A stretch of DNA of 18,500 bases from Chrysomallon squamiferum (GCA_012295275.1 CM022667.1:64001-82500); one strand, 5' to 3'; shown: positions 1 through 10,036, numbered from the stretch's first letter. Numbers and translations: made by a program. The notes: generated by a model not told the origin, from the sequence alone.

Positions 1-237
1 TACAGTTGTAAAATACATATGTTAGTATTACAATGTGGTATAATTTGTTTGTATAATAAGTTTATGCTGTTTCTTTAAGTTTAGAATTCTTTAAAATTAC
101 ATTTGGATGGACAAAGTTCTAAAAAAATTTTTTTTTTTTTTTTTTTTTTTTTTAAAGTGATATTTTGTCATAAATATAATTAATATGATTATTCTTACAT
201 AAAAATTGTGCTTATTCTTCCTTCAATGTTATTTCAG
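1..237 (+). other. CDCA8 intron with poly-T tract
   Basis: This is intronic sequence upstream of the first visible borealin exon. It holds a 26-nt T run at 128-153 directly after seven A, then a pyrimidine-rich stretch and the acceptor ending at 237. No exon is visible in it. Confidence 0.7.
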
Positions 238-952
238 TTTCAAAACACCACACCATGGTGCCAAGCCTGGAAGCTGGGATACTCCACTGATCACACCCAA
301 ATTTGACCCACGGTGAGCATCCTCCAAATAAATATCTATTCACCTTCACTCAGTAGTGGAGATACAGATACAACATTAATAATATGATATCTTTCATAGA
401 GTTTGTATTAAATTTTATTTTATTCCAGATGTTATGATAGCATGACTTGGAAACAAAACATTGCCATTATTCTTACTAATCAGCATTAAATTATCTTTTC
501 TCTTTGCACCTTCTCACATACAGAAATTATATTAAAAATCCTTGGGCAGATGTTGTAACATTAATTAGGCTCTTTCTTTACAATTGTTCCAGAACTGTTA
601 CAACTTGAGATATTGTCTTGGACACATCAAAGTTTATTTTTCCTTTATTTAACCAAAATCTTTGAGGTATTAAAAAAAATTTAAAACAATTCATAGACGA
701 CAGTTTGCCATAAGAATTTTGCAAAAATAAAAGATTTAACGGAAAAATTCTTTGGAAATCATGTTTTTAATGACTTCAAAAATTTCAGACTTCCTTTTGT
801 ATCAGCTAACAGCCGAGACCCAAAGCCTGGCGAGAGACTCGTGTCTCTGCAGGGCAGTCCAGTGGCAATATCCAGCAAAAATACATCTTGTGTTAAATTA
901 AGAGATAATGTAAGTGATCACTGTACTAGAAATTTATGATATATGTAGACAT

Positions 953-1012
<60 letters not shown>

Positions 1013-1629
1013 AATAAAAGCTTTATTAAATATATTTTTTCAAAAAAAAAATGTGATATCAGTATTTTCTTTTAAATGCATGATGAATTAGTATTTTGAC
1101 ATAAATTCATATTAAGTCAAAGATAATTAGTTTTCAGTATCTGCATTAAAATTAAATTTAAAATGGAGATCCATCAGAAAATGTACATGTTGGTCAAAGA
1201 AAATTTATATATTTTGACCGACTTCTCTCTTTCCATATATGGATTTCAAGGTTTTTTTTATTTGTGGAAAAGATTTCCTTTAAAATGCATGGGGTTGCTT
1301 TTGTTCATATTGCTATCCATTTCAGTTTTAATTTTTATTTGGGATACAAGAAGTGTCGCACCATCAGCATCACAGGTGTCTTTATTAGCCATTTTAAACT
1401 GCTCTTCTCACTGAATGTAAGAAAACAATCGAAAACCTTCACATTTAAAAACTTTATTAATTTCCTTCTGTTGTTACAGACCTTGACCCTCAATGTCAAC
1501 TTGACAGACAACCTTAGCATCGATGACATGGACATTGACCTCTGTGAAGACCACATCAACAAAGTGATGGCAGTGTTTTCTCAGATTGCAAAGAAACTGG
1601 CTAACAAGCGAGAAGGCACAACAAAGTGA
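238..1629 (+). CDS. CDCA8: Borealin (CDCA8), last three coding exons, 5' partial
   Basis: Borealin joins INCENP, survivin and Aurora B in the chromosomal passenger complex at centromeres and the spindle midzone. Exons 238-312, 789-909 and 1480-1629 are flanked by ...atttcag/gtgagc, ...atttcag/gtaagt and ...ttgttacag, and end at a TGA. Phases agree: CG|A makes Arg, then phase 0. The 114 visible residues contain ITPKFDPR, matching ITPRFDSR-type borealin sequence, then PGERLVSLQGSPVA, aligning with the GERIYNISGNGSPLA stretch, then the C-terminal dimerisation segment ending HINKVMAVFSQIAKKLANKR. Length after GSP is close to vertebrate borealin, so no exon seems missing between 909 and 1480, although the last exon's frame stays open into the intron. 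The N-terminal three-helix part that binds INCENP and survivin lies upstream of the window. The identity comes from remembered family sequence, not a search. Confidence 0.88.
956..1009. repeat. (TG)n microsatellite in the last CDCA8 intron
   Basis: An uninterrupted TG dinucleotide run of about 54 nt starts about 45 nt downstream of the donor at 910. It is a potential Z-DNA former and a likely length polymorphism. Confidence 0.95.
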
Positions 1630-1985
1630 TTTAAAACAGTCAAATCTCACAAACATCATACAAGTTTCATCCATATTATTTATTGTTAAAATTAGAATAG
1701 CTGTTGGGGATAATATTAAAACAAGAGGACTAAAATGCTGTTTGGCTACCATCTTCAAAAAAAAACAACTTTCAAATGACTGTTATTCTATCATTCTCAG
1801 CTTGTTGTTTTTTGCTTTTCTTGTCAAATATTAATAATATTCTTTTTTTCCCCAAACACCTGGTAAACTTAAATATTTCTTTCTTCTTTGACTTTCTACA
1901 TGTATTTCCTTACAGCTTGATTTCACTGTATAATCAAGAATCAATAAAACAAATTTTTAATTCGTTTATCTTATGCTGTAATTAA
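1630..1985 (+). other. CDCA8: CDCA8 3' UTR with AATAAA at 1943-1948
   Basis: Sequence after the TGA stop carries a canonical AATAAA at 1943-1948, about 315 nt downstream, followed by a T-rich stretch. Cleavage near 1960-1985 is the simplest reading. The exact site is inferred. Confidence 0.6.
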
Positions 1986-4237
1986 AGGAGGCTGAATTTT
2001 CATTTCTCGTGTTTAAGCTGTTATGTAAACAAAGAGGCAAATCTAGCACCTCCCAAGTTTTTAATCAAGATTTTTATGTTCAAATACAGAAGTTAAGCAC
2101 TGCACTGATCATGAATTTCAAAAATATGCTGCCTTTATGAAATCTGGAAAAAGGGATCTTTTGCATATATCTTTTCATATGTAGGAAAATACCACACTTC
2201 AAAAAGCTGCTATGAGACAGGAGACAAAACAAACAAACAAAACCATTAAAAAGACCTTATTCTGTGATCAAATCTCGTATTTAACAAAAATTTATTAAAA
2301 CTGTCAATTTCTCAACATAAATTACAATTCAAGTATTACCAAATTTTTTTAAAAAAAAATGAACAATCCAATTTAACATTGAAATGCAAAATAACACATT
2401 TTTGTCAGTTAAAATGTTGACAGCATTTATAAAAGAAAACAGAAAATAAAGACAGGTGTATATTATCACAGTTATTCTCAGGCACTTTTACGTTTAACTA
2501 GGAAACCTAAATGCATATTAAAATAAACCCCATGGTGCAAGTTTGAAGCTTTCCGTTTTTTTACATCGTTATATATATGCATCCTCCAGATTTTCTTCTC
2601 ACAATTGCACATTCAATAATTCATTAAAAAAACTACAGAAATTTTGAAATGCATTACAAATTCAGATTTTCCATCAAAATATTTTACAATATCCAAGTTT
2701 GAACCCAGAACAAAATCTCCTAAGTGTCTGGCACTGTGAAGTAGGTTATTCGTTTTTTTTTTTTTTATCAAACTTTTCAAATGATCAATTGCAATCTAAA
2801 ATTGGTCATAATGGAATATGTAATGCCCATTACAAAAATGTAAAAAAATAAATAAAATAGACAACTACTGGGTTTTTTAATTAATGGTATAAAATGTTTC
2901 TCCTTCAAAAATTATGATGGAAAAACAATGTATATGATTTCACTTAAAAGATGTTGAGAGACTAAGTGATGACTAGCTATTAAAACTGTACAAGGATATC
3001 TAGCAAGTGAAATGACTAAGATGTTATGCTGTAGTTTGTTTAGTTTATTACTAAATCTTTTTCTGAATAAAGATTAATCTTGATGAACTACAACACAGGT
3101 GCTCTTAGCTACAAATTGTGATGGAATAAAAGTGCAGACATTTTCTGTAATTTGGTCAAGTGAAGAAAAACAAACAAAACTTTAAATTATAAAAAAATGT
3201 TTAATAACTGTGAATGTGACGTAAAATGAATGATGAAAAGATGAATGAAAATGGCACTTCACATGCAAAATAACAAAAACAGAAGCAGTAGAACTGTCCA
3301 TTACTGAACTATTAAAACAAATGTGCAGCATTACTAAGAAAAATATATTAAAATAACACATCCTATACAAACTTGCGCTACTGCTTAATTAGAATTTCTA
3401 AATATTTATTTTTTAAAAGTTGTTTGTTTTTGTATATAAATATGGACAGATTTGATTGTAACTCCCTGAGTACGAAGTAATTTATTTGCAACCATTAGCT
3501 CTTAAAAATTATTTTTTCATTTTCTTTTTTTCTTATTTTTGGGAGGTGAGGGTGTGGAAAAACAGGATGGGATTAAGCTTTGGAAATTTATAAAATATTC
3601 AAACAAGTTATTTCAAATTCACAATTAACAATTAATCCAAAGTTTAAAAAAAAAAAAAAAATCTGTATCTTATAATAAACATTCAGACGTTTCCATAAAT
3701 AAAGTAGAAATCTAAAAAAAAAAAAATTATATATTTTTTTTAAAATGGGTGGATTTCCCTCAAATTTAGGTTAAACGGTTTTTTTTTTTAAGTTCACTCT
3801 CTCAAAACGGATCTCATTTCAAAATGGTAACATTTTTGTGAGCTAAAGGAAATTTTAAAAAAAAAGAAACATTCAAAGAATGTTCAAAATAAATATCAAT
3901 TTAGATGAGTAAAATACAACATTCATTTATTTTTTAAAAAAACAGACAAAAAACCCCACTTTATGTTAAAATAACATTGAACACAAACATTTCTGCCTCA
4001 AAAGTTTCTCGTCTGCTTTCATGCTCTCTTAGTAACTCACAACTTACAAGCTCAACAAGTACAGAAACTCATGTTCTCGTGGTCTATGCAGGGTTCTGCC
4101 TGCAGCTTTTGTGTACAATGTGTCGATGGACATGGTATTAAATGACCATGTAGTGGACGGCAAAAAGGTCACTGTGTGGTATTAAGTATGTCTATGTTAA
4201 GCTGAGTACGTTGTGCCACTTCGAAAACTATTGCACG
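1986..4237. other. AT-rich convergent region; includes the ARL2BP 3' UTR
   Basis: No open frame with protein-like content is visible on either strand. The right part, roughly 3930-4237, must be ARL2BP 3' UTR on the minus strand; it is less AT-rich than the rest. Many A or T runs occur, for example at 2752-2766, 3646-3660 and 3714-3726. Several TTTATT words (minus-strand AATAAA) could end ARL2BP, so its 3' UTR length is undecided. Confidence 0.5.
3926..3931 (-). terminator. Candidate ARL2BP poly(A) signal
   Basis: TTTATT on the plus strand is AATAAA on the minus strand, about 307 nt downstream of the ARL2BP stop. Other copies at 3481-3486 and 3405-3410 are possible alternatives. Chance occurrences are common in such AT-rich DNA. 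Confidence 0.4.
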
Positions 4238-7200
4238 TTATTGGGGCTTGGGAAATGACTGTCCAAATAAGGAGAATGAATCACCATTAAGAGAGAGATC
4301 GTCTGGCATAGATGTCACTGTCAAACCACCACTCAAGTCCACAGTACGACCCTCCTTTTCCTACATCAAAAGAAGTAATATACATTAACAAATTCGTAAC
4401 AGAACATTTCTTTTTTTTTTTTTACACAATTTCTGTTCTTAAAGGATACAATTCACTAAAAAAAAAATAATAATAATAATGTTAGAGGATTAAAATAACC
4501 AGAAATAGAAATTTATGTCTAAATTTGTATTTAAATTTTCTAATAATGATATAATGAATTCAAATTGAAAACATAACATTTTTAAGTAAAATGACAAATA
4601 TTTTGTTTCTTTTACAAAATTTTATTCGCTGTTATTACAAAAAACAAGCATGATAATGTTAGCATCTTATGTCTTTCCCAAACTCAAATCAAAGAAAATA
4701 TATTTACTACTCACTGCTTTGTAGTCCAGAAACATTTCTTTGAAGCTCATAAAATCACTAAAGGTTAACAGCATTTCAAAGATCTCACCCTCTAGTTCAT
4801 TTTTCCTTTCACTACACAATATAAAATAAAATTTTAATGAAATTGAAATTTAATCAGTTATTTTGACACATTGCAAAAATAATTTTTTATTCTTTCATTA
4901 AATGTTTTATTACACATAGCATCCTGAATTACAAAATAAATATTTAAATAAATTAATGAGTATTAAATTCTGAATAGCAGCACATTTTATATATTTGTTC
5001 AAAAATATAATACTCACAATAGTTGCTTGCTAAATTCTGGCATTGAAAAATCACTCATGCGTTTGCACAATTCTTCATTTAGGTGGTTTTCTATCAGACT
5101 TATCTGAAATTATAATTTAAAAATCAGTATCGGTAAACTGAGAGGCTTAAATGCTGATGTAGTTGTAAATCAATGTACAGTTAGTGTTACATGAGTGACA
5201 ATACAGATCAGTTTATAAAAAAAAAAAAATATGTTATATATATATACTTGTGCCTGGGAACATTTAAGAAATAATTTGGATTTTTTTTTAAATAGGCTAT
5301 CTGTATATATATATAAAAATAAAATTTGTAAATAAAAATGTAAATCGAAAACTGAATTAATTTCCAGATGTTTTCTTGTACATTTCTTCTTTTTGTTTTG
5401 TCATTTTTGTTTCTGCCTGAATAAACTGTTCAAATACAATAGCCCACGTTACTTACATATTCTCTGTGTATATCAGTGTAAATAAATTTATTTTCTTCTC
5501 CTTCATCAAACTCTGTGTAGTATTTTTCTAAAAAGTTTCTTTGCTGTTCTTGAAATCTGTCTTCTGCAAATTAATCAAATGACATCCTAAGTAATAATTT
5601 ATAACTTACAGCCAAAGCTAAGACAATCCATGGAGGGAATCCTGCCATTAAATTTTATGCAACTGTTATTCAAGATAACTTTTTTTAACTTTATTTTTTT
5701 ATTGTTAAAAACAATCACTGTTATGTTATTTACTTATGTATGTGTGTGTGTGTGTATATACACACACACACACACACACAAGAAATAAAAACATACACAT
5801 GCAGTGGCACATATATATATACACACACACACACATACACTTCTTTGTTAATTCAATTTAATTTACCTTCTATATTTCTTGTTTTAAAAATCAATGATAT
5901 TTTATGTAAATTTATACACTATAATCTGATTTTAAAAAAAAATATTAAAATAACAATGTTAGCAATACACATAAAAGAAATTTTTGAAAATTCAAATAAA
6001 ATTGCTTTGTTCTGAAGTTTTGGTAGTTAGCAAATAAACAAATCAACTTACCCATAATAATATCTTCTATATGACCAATTGTAACATCAAATTTCGTATC
6101 TGATGAATTTGAACTACAAATAGATGTTTATAGTTTGTGATGTCATAACATGGAATTTTTGATTTTCCTATGAATTACCAAGATTTTACCCTTAAAAGTA
6201 TTATTTTTACCAGTAATTTCAACAGCTGAAGAATCAAATTCTTCTGTTAACAGATAAAATAAACATTTTCACTCACTAGCCAACTGCCAAATCTTCATCT
6301 GGTTGGTCACATCCCTGAAATTCCATCTGCTCTTGCCCATCTACAAATATAGAGGACTTTCATTATTGAATGATAACAATAGGAGTGAATCGATGTTTTG
6401 AGACATTATCCTAATGTGTTCTATGTATAAATATTTCAGAATTGTTTTATTTTATTTATTATACATGCCACCAATGAACTTTTCATGAAGTCAGCATCAA
6501 AATAGTATTAAAATAAACAATATTTACAACAATATTGTTTATTATTAATACAAAATGTTTCTAATTTTTAAGTAAATAAAACTGCAACAATCTAAGCAGT
6601 ACAGCTAAAGATAAATGGGTGCTACTCTGGCATGTGATCTACAACAACAAAAAATCTAGAAAATTTCTATAAGAGCATGACAAGAATGGATTATTATATT
6701 CTTTTAACAAGAAGTATCAGTTTATAGCAGCAGGTAAAATAATACAACAGATTTGATCTAGCTGGAATTGGAAATGGATTAGATAGGAAGATCTTAAAAT
6801 CCTTTAAGATTAATGCATGATACATATATATGAACATCACATCCAGGCAAACTTCATTTCTGAAAAGATATACGAGTGGATAGTTCATCTGTTATTCCAC
6901 TCTGTGATTTTACTTGTTCATTTATTTTTCAATTTCTATAGAAATCTTAACATATTTGCTAAAGATTTTTACAACCTGATCAGCAACAAGATGAAGGCAG
7001 CTGCATTTTTACAAAGAAATGGCCTTGTAGATGAAGAGAAATGAAGGAAGCTCAAGGAAAAAAGGAAAATCTTTTTCTTGCATTTTTAGCAGATGTTCAC
7101 TCAATTCAATAAAATTATTTAACAGTATATTTTTAGCCCTGGTTCCTATAAATTATAAATATATAATGAAAGGAAAATTTGTTTCATTTACACGTGAAAC

Positions 7201-8006
7201 ATATTAAAAAACCTAGAACAAACAAAATAATAATTAAGATAAGCGCATAGATCACTTACCAAAGTAGCACCCAAATTTGTATACCTGCATAAAATTCATT
7301 GACATAAACGTCTAAAAATAAAGTTATAACTTACAAATGCAAACATTAGCGCTGGCCATTGTAACTGTAAAATCTGAATGAAAATAAATTTGATAACAGT
7401 TGTCTGAACTGTGAAAATATTATATAAAATAAAAAATAATTTATAATTTTTTCTGTACATGTTTTTATTACTATAATTTATAAATGCATTCACAATCCAA
7501 CACACATAATGTATTTACATACACAAACGTGTACGATAAATGAATTAAATTTTATAATATAATAATAATAATAATAAGACTTAACAGGCTAATGTTTTCT
7601 GTGAATACAGTTCAGACAAATGTTATTTTTCTGTATAAAATTGCCAAATCCTGTTGCAGCCTTTCGTCTATAATATAACTTTTTGCAAAACTGATGGTAA
7701 TTCAAATATCGATGTCACGTGCATACCGTTGCACGCTTATTTCCTGCCTCGTGCAAATTTCATTCGTATTAATTTAATTTTGAAAGTATTTTCCGATAAA
7801 AAAAAAAAAAAAAAAAAATTCGAAAAAAAAACCCTCGTGAAAAAGGGTAGTAAAAATCGAAATCGTTGTAATAAATAAAATCATTTTAATAATGAAGAGA
7901 ATCGTGTTTGAAGATGATAATGTTTGTTATAAATTAATCGTATAAGCAAACGAAAAGCAATAAAAATAACTCAACCCCGACTGTTGTTGTCATTGAAGGC
8001 AGCCAT
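4238..8006 (-). CDS. ARL2BP: ARL2BP (BART), ADP-ribosylation factor-like 2 binding protein
   Basis: Binds GTP-loaded ARL2 and ARL3; in animals it acts at mitochondria, nucleus and the ciliary base. Minus-strand exons in order: 7976-8006 and 7335-7364 (both provisional), 6277-6340, 6052-6113, 5457-5563, 5018-5103, 4715-4811 and 4238-4360, the last ending in TAA. Every join keeps frame, all with GT-AG borders. Family landmarks in order: IGHIEDIIMEDRFQ (human VGYLEDIIMDDEFQ), RNFLEKYYTEFDEGEENKFIY, the ISLIENHL helix, EIFEMLLTFSDFMSFKEMFLDY (seen in two adjoining pieces), and EKEGRTVDLSGGLTVTS (human EKEGRGLDLSSGLVVTS). The model gives about 199 residues against 163 in human; the extra length is at both ends and the N-terminus is the weak part. 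A safe minimum starts at the Met in exon 6277-6340 (MEFQGCDQPDED). Confidence 0.93.
5741..5774. repeat. (TG)n-TATA-(CA)n perfect palindrome
   Basis: TG repeats run directly into TATATA and then CA repeats, giving 17-nt arms that are perfect reverse complements with no spacer, centred between 5757 and 5758. CA repeats continue to about 5780, and a second TA/CA block lies at 5811-5836. It is inside the ARL2BP intron between 5563 and 6052. Confidence 0.9.
6942..7113 (+). other. Possible nested 3' exon or retrocopy fragment inside an ARL2BP intron
   Basis: On the strand opposite ARL2BP, a pyrimidine-rich acceptor (caatttctatag, ending near 6939) precedes an open frame reading KDFYNLISNKMKAAAFLQRN and then GLVDEEK, stop at 7042-7044. 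An AATAAA follows at 7108-7113. The composition is unusually protein-like for this intron. I do not recognise the family. It could be the last exon of a nested gene, the tail of a processed copy, or chance. Confidence 0.25.
7260..7284 (-). other. Candidate 25-nt frame-breaking microexon
   Basis: Minus strand: acceptor tttatgcag, 25 nt, donor TTTG/gtaagtga. The donor matches the consensus well; the acceptor's pyrimidine tract is poor. Including it between 7335-7364 and 6277-6340 gives an immediate in-frame TGA at the next junction. It is therefore either chance, a 5' UTR exon of another transcript, or a poison exon. Confidence 0.25.
7335..7364 (-). CDS. ARL2BP: Provisional 30-nt ARL2BP exon
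   Basis: On the minus strand a strong acceptor (ttcagattttacag) precedes 30 nt, followed by the donor gtaagtta. Its length is a multiple of three and both borders are phase 1, so it can be kept or skipped without breaking frame. It encodes (V)TMASANVCI, joining to Tyr-Gly-Gln-Glu-Gln of the next exon through T|AT. Confidence 0.5.
7365..7975. other. AT-rich gap, probable ARL2BP first intron
   Basis: Contains an (ATA)n stretch at 7557-7576, an A run at 7799-7818 and no recognised gene. An open frame at 7654-7878 on the plus strand crosses the A run and looks fortuitous. Confidence 0.45.
7976..8006 (-). CDS. ARL2BP: Provisional ARL2BP first coding exon (MAAFNDNNSR)
   Basis: ATG at 8006-8004 sits in the favourable context CAACATGGC and opens ten codons ending in phase 1. 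That is exactly the phase needed by the next exon, 7335-7364, and also by exon 6277-6340. The donor (CGGG/gttgag) is weak, which is the main doubt. If this exon is non-coding, translation could start at the Met in 7335-7364 (MASANVCI), which also has a good context (ACAATGG). Confidence 0.45.
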
Positions 8007-8030
8007 GTTGGCATGTAGCGGAAGTTAGTG
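7994..8030 (-). promoter_or_regulatory. Candidate ARL2BP promoter: ETS-type and YY1-like sites
   Basis: CGGAAGT at 8019-8025 is a canonical ETS core. About 10 nt away on the minus strand lies CAACATGGCTGCC, close to the YY1 element CAAGATGGCGGC that often overlaps start codons of housekeeping genes. The site is just upstream of the provisional first exon and about 190 nt from the tRNA gene. Function is inferred from motif knowledge. Confidence 0.4.
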
Positions 8031-8212
8031 TTCAGTAATTAGGTTTAACCATGTATACCTAAGATTTATAATAACAATAGATTAAAATATTATATATAAA
8101 TGATGTAAGAAACGTACTGACGATAATTAGTTTAGATTTAATTAGATTACAAAATGTTTTAAAATATAATTGAATTTCTTTATATATATGTTTTACGCAA
8201 ATTGTAATGCAG

Positions 8213-8284
8213 GCGTCGGTGGTGTAACGGTTAGCATGGTTGCCTTCCAAGCAGTCGATCCGGGTTCGACTCCCGGCCGACGCA
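8213..8284 (+). tRNA. tRNA-Gly (anticodon TCC)
   Basis: A complete 72-nt cloverleaf. The acceptor stem GCGTCGG (8213-8219) pairs with CCGACGC (8277-8283), with discriminator A at 8284. The anticodon stem GTTGC/GCAGT encloses the loop CTTCCAA with anticodon TCC at 8246-8248, which reads GGA. The T arm is CCGGG-TTCGACT-CCCGG. Internal Pol III A box (TGGTGTAACGG) and B box (GGTTCGACTCC) are intact. No intron and no encoded CCA, as in eukaryotes. All paired arms look intact, so it is probably functional. Confidence 0.97.
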
Positions 8285-8291
8285 CTGACCA

Positions 8292-8302
8292 TTTTGTTTT
8301 TT
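8292..8302 (+). terminator. Pol III terminator
   Basis: TTTT at 8292-8295 and T6 at 8297-8302 begin 8 nt past the tRNA 3' end, as expected for RNA polymerase III termination. Confidence 0.85.
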
Positions 8303-8609
8303 AATTTTGCGGTTCTCTCCTTATTATTGTTATTTTTTATTTTATTATTTTTCTTTATTTTTATGCTACATGTATTTCTTTCCGTGTATAACAGTGATCA
8401 ATAATACATTTTATTTTCAGTACTCTATATTTTCAATCCTGAAGATTTAATTTAATTTAATTTAAAGCTTATATTATTTATTTTTTATTTTACTCTCTCT
8501 CTCTCACACACACACACCTGTGATGTGTGTTGTTATTAGTTGAATTCACAGGAATGAATATAATTTTGATATTTTCCCAGCCCTTTTTAAATTATTTCAA
8601 AAAGCCAAA

Positions 8610-8612
<3 letters not shown>

Positions 8613-8647
<35 letters not shown>

Positions 8648-8648
8648 T
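8613..8648. repeat. (TTA)n microsatellite
   Basis: About twelve tandem TTA units, uninterrupted, in intergenic DNA. Confidence 0.9.
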
Positions 8649-8801
8649 ATAATATCGCTGTTAGTTGTTAGTCTTTCTGCATTATAAATATATACACTCA
8701 CCATTTACCAAGATCCCTTTTTGTACTATTTACTTAGAGCTATAATTTAAAAACATTTATTTTCTATTTTTTTTTTTTTTTATTTTTTTTTTATTTTATT
8801 T

Positions 8802-8907
8802 TTTGTTTGTTTGTTTGTTTGTTTGTTTGTTTGTTTGTTTGTTTGTTTGTTTGTTTGTTTGTTTGTTTGTTTGTTGCTGTTGCTGTTGTTGTTGTTGTTG
8901 TTGCTGT
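8802..8907. repeat. (TTTG)n then (TTG/CTG)n compound repeat
   Basis: About 18 TTTG units run to 8873 and grade into TTG with CTG interruptions to about 8907. A T-rich tract precedes it from 8767. Confidence 0.95.
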
Positions 8908-9370
8908 TTTAAAAACAAAAATAAATAAATAAAAACTATTTCATAATGTTTTGGGGTTTTTTATGGTTTTTTTTTTTTTTTTTTCATTTTTATCAGACGC
9001 CTGGAAAAGACTTCTAACGAACCACACGTTAGTTTTACATGTAACATAAACTCCCGTTCCAACTCAGATATTTAGTCCGAGGCAAGAGGAAACTGGTGAA
9101 AAATATTTCAGGGAAATTGTTTTTAATCAAAACGTCGTCGTCATTTTTTCTCCCAAAATTAAAGCTTCTACGATGCCATTGAAGACGTTGGCACCAGTTA
9201 AACATCTGCATGGAAAACAACAAGTGAACATTTCATCCAACTTTTTATTTCCAGATATTGTGTAACATACAAACTTAACAAATATTTACACATTTGTAAC
9301 ATATACCTAATCATAGGAACTTTGAAGAAAAATGCTTGGATCTTTCCCAAGTTTACAGAATTATTTTGTA

Positions 9371-9660
9371 AGTCAAAACTTTTTTTAATTTTTTGTGAAC
9401 AAATATTTTCAAAATTAATAAAGTGAGATATTTATCCTAAATAAAGCAATTAATTAAAAAAAAAAAATGTGTCTATGTACGCGCGCGCGTGTGTGTGTGT
9501 GTGTTTAATCTTTCTGATATATTTTAAGATCTATAGTACTTTATATTTTTCATATTTTTTCAAGTCAAAATTATTTTTACAATCATTTGATTTTAATATT
9601 TTCTAAAACATTAAGAAAATGATGTATTTACTGAGGATAAATAAAGCAATCAATCAAAAA
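9371..9660. repeat. Diverged direct duplication, two copies of about 95 nt
   Basis: Copy one spans about 9371-9460 and copy two about 9562-9660. Both start with AGTCAAAA, share AATATTTTC- and ATTAA-type blocks, and end in AAATAAAGCAAT followed by TAATTAAAA or CAATCAAAA. The AAATAAAGCAAT words are exactly 200 nt apart. A GCGCGCG-(TG)n run lies between them at 9480-9504. Confidence 0.6.
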
Positions 9661-9836
9661 TATTAAGGGTTTCTTGCGGGTGTATTTAAAACAATTATTA
9701 TATTTATTAAAAAGACTATTGTACCTAATTTCAATAAACAAATATATTCTTCCGAGTAACAACAAACATAATTCATTGAAATTGCAGAATTACAAAGACA
9801 AATGTCAAAAATAATAATAACTGCAAACACAACAAA

Positions 9837-9840
<4 letters not shown>

Positions 9841-9881
<41 letters not shown>

Positions 9882-9933
9882 AGAAAAAAGAAAAGAAAGA
9901 AAAGAAAAAGAAAAAAGAAAAGAAAAGAAAGAA
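9841..9933. repeat. 93-nt homopurine tract
   Basis: A27 followed by irregular GAAA/AAGAAAA units, with no pyrimidine until 9934. It could be an A-rich retroelement tail or a triplex-forming tract. Confidence 0.85.
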
Positions 9934-9979
9934 TGAAAAAGAAATCAATCAACAAATCGAACGTTGCTTAGGTTATAAA

Positions 9980-9985
9980 TTTATT
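9980..9985 (-). terminator. Candidate PHPT1 poly(A) signal
   Basis: TTTATT on the plus strand is AATAAA on the minus strand, about 152 nt downstream of the PHPT1 stop. Nearby TAAA repeats make chance matches on the plus strand common, but this one is on the correct strand. Confidence 0.5.
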
Positions 9986-9989
9986 TTTA

Positions 9990-9996
<7 letters not shown>

Positions 9997-10020
<24 letters not shown>

Positions 10021-10036
10021 TAAATAAGTAAATAAA
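9997..10036. repeat. (TAAA)n repeat
   Basis: Roughly nine TAAA units with one TAAG interruption, lying just beyond the PHPT1 stop in its 3' region. Confidence 0.8.

Noticed and set aside
1264-1479. Extension of the last CDCA8 exon leftward in an open frame
   Set aside because: The frame is open by chance; the acceptor at 1471-1479 joins exon 789-909 in phase and gives the expected borealin spacing. An exon at about 1324-1420 was considered, but its frame does not fit family sequence.
5740-6015. 91-aa plus-strand frame starting with Cys-Val and His-Thr runs
   Set aside because: It is made of TG/CA repeats and AT-rich intron sequence of ARL2BP.
8059-8292. 77-aa minus-strand frame
   Set aside because: It runs antisense through the tRNA-Gly gene and has no coding character.
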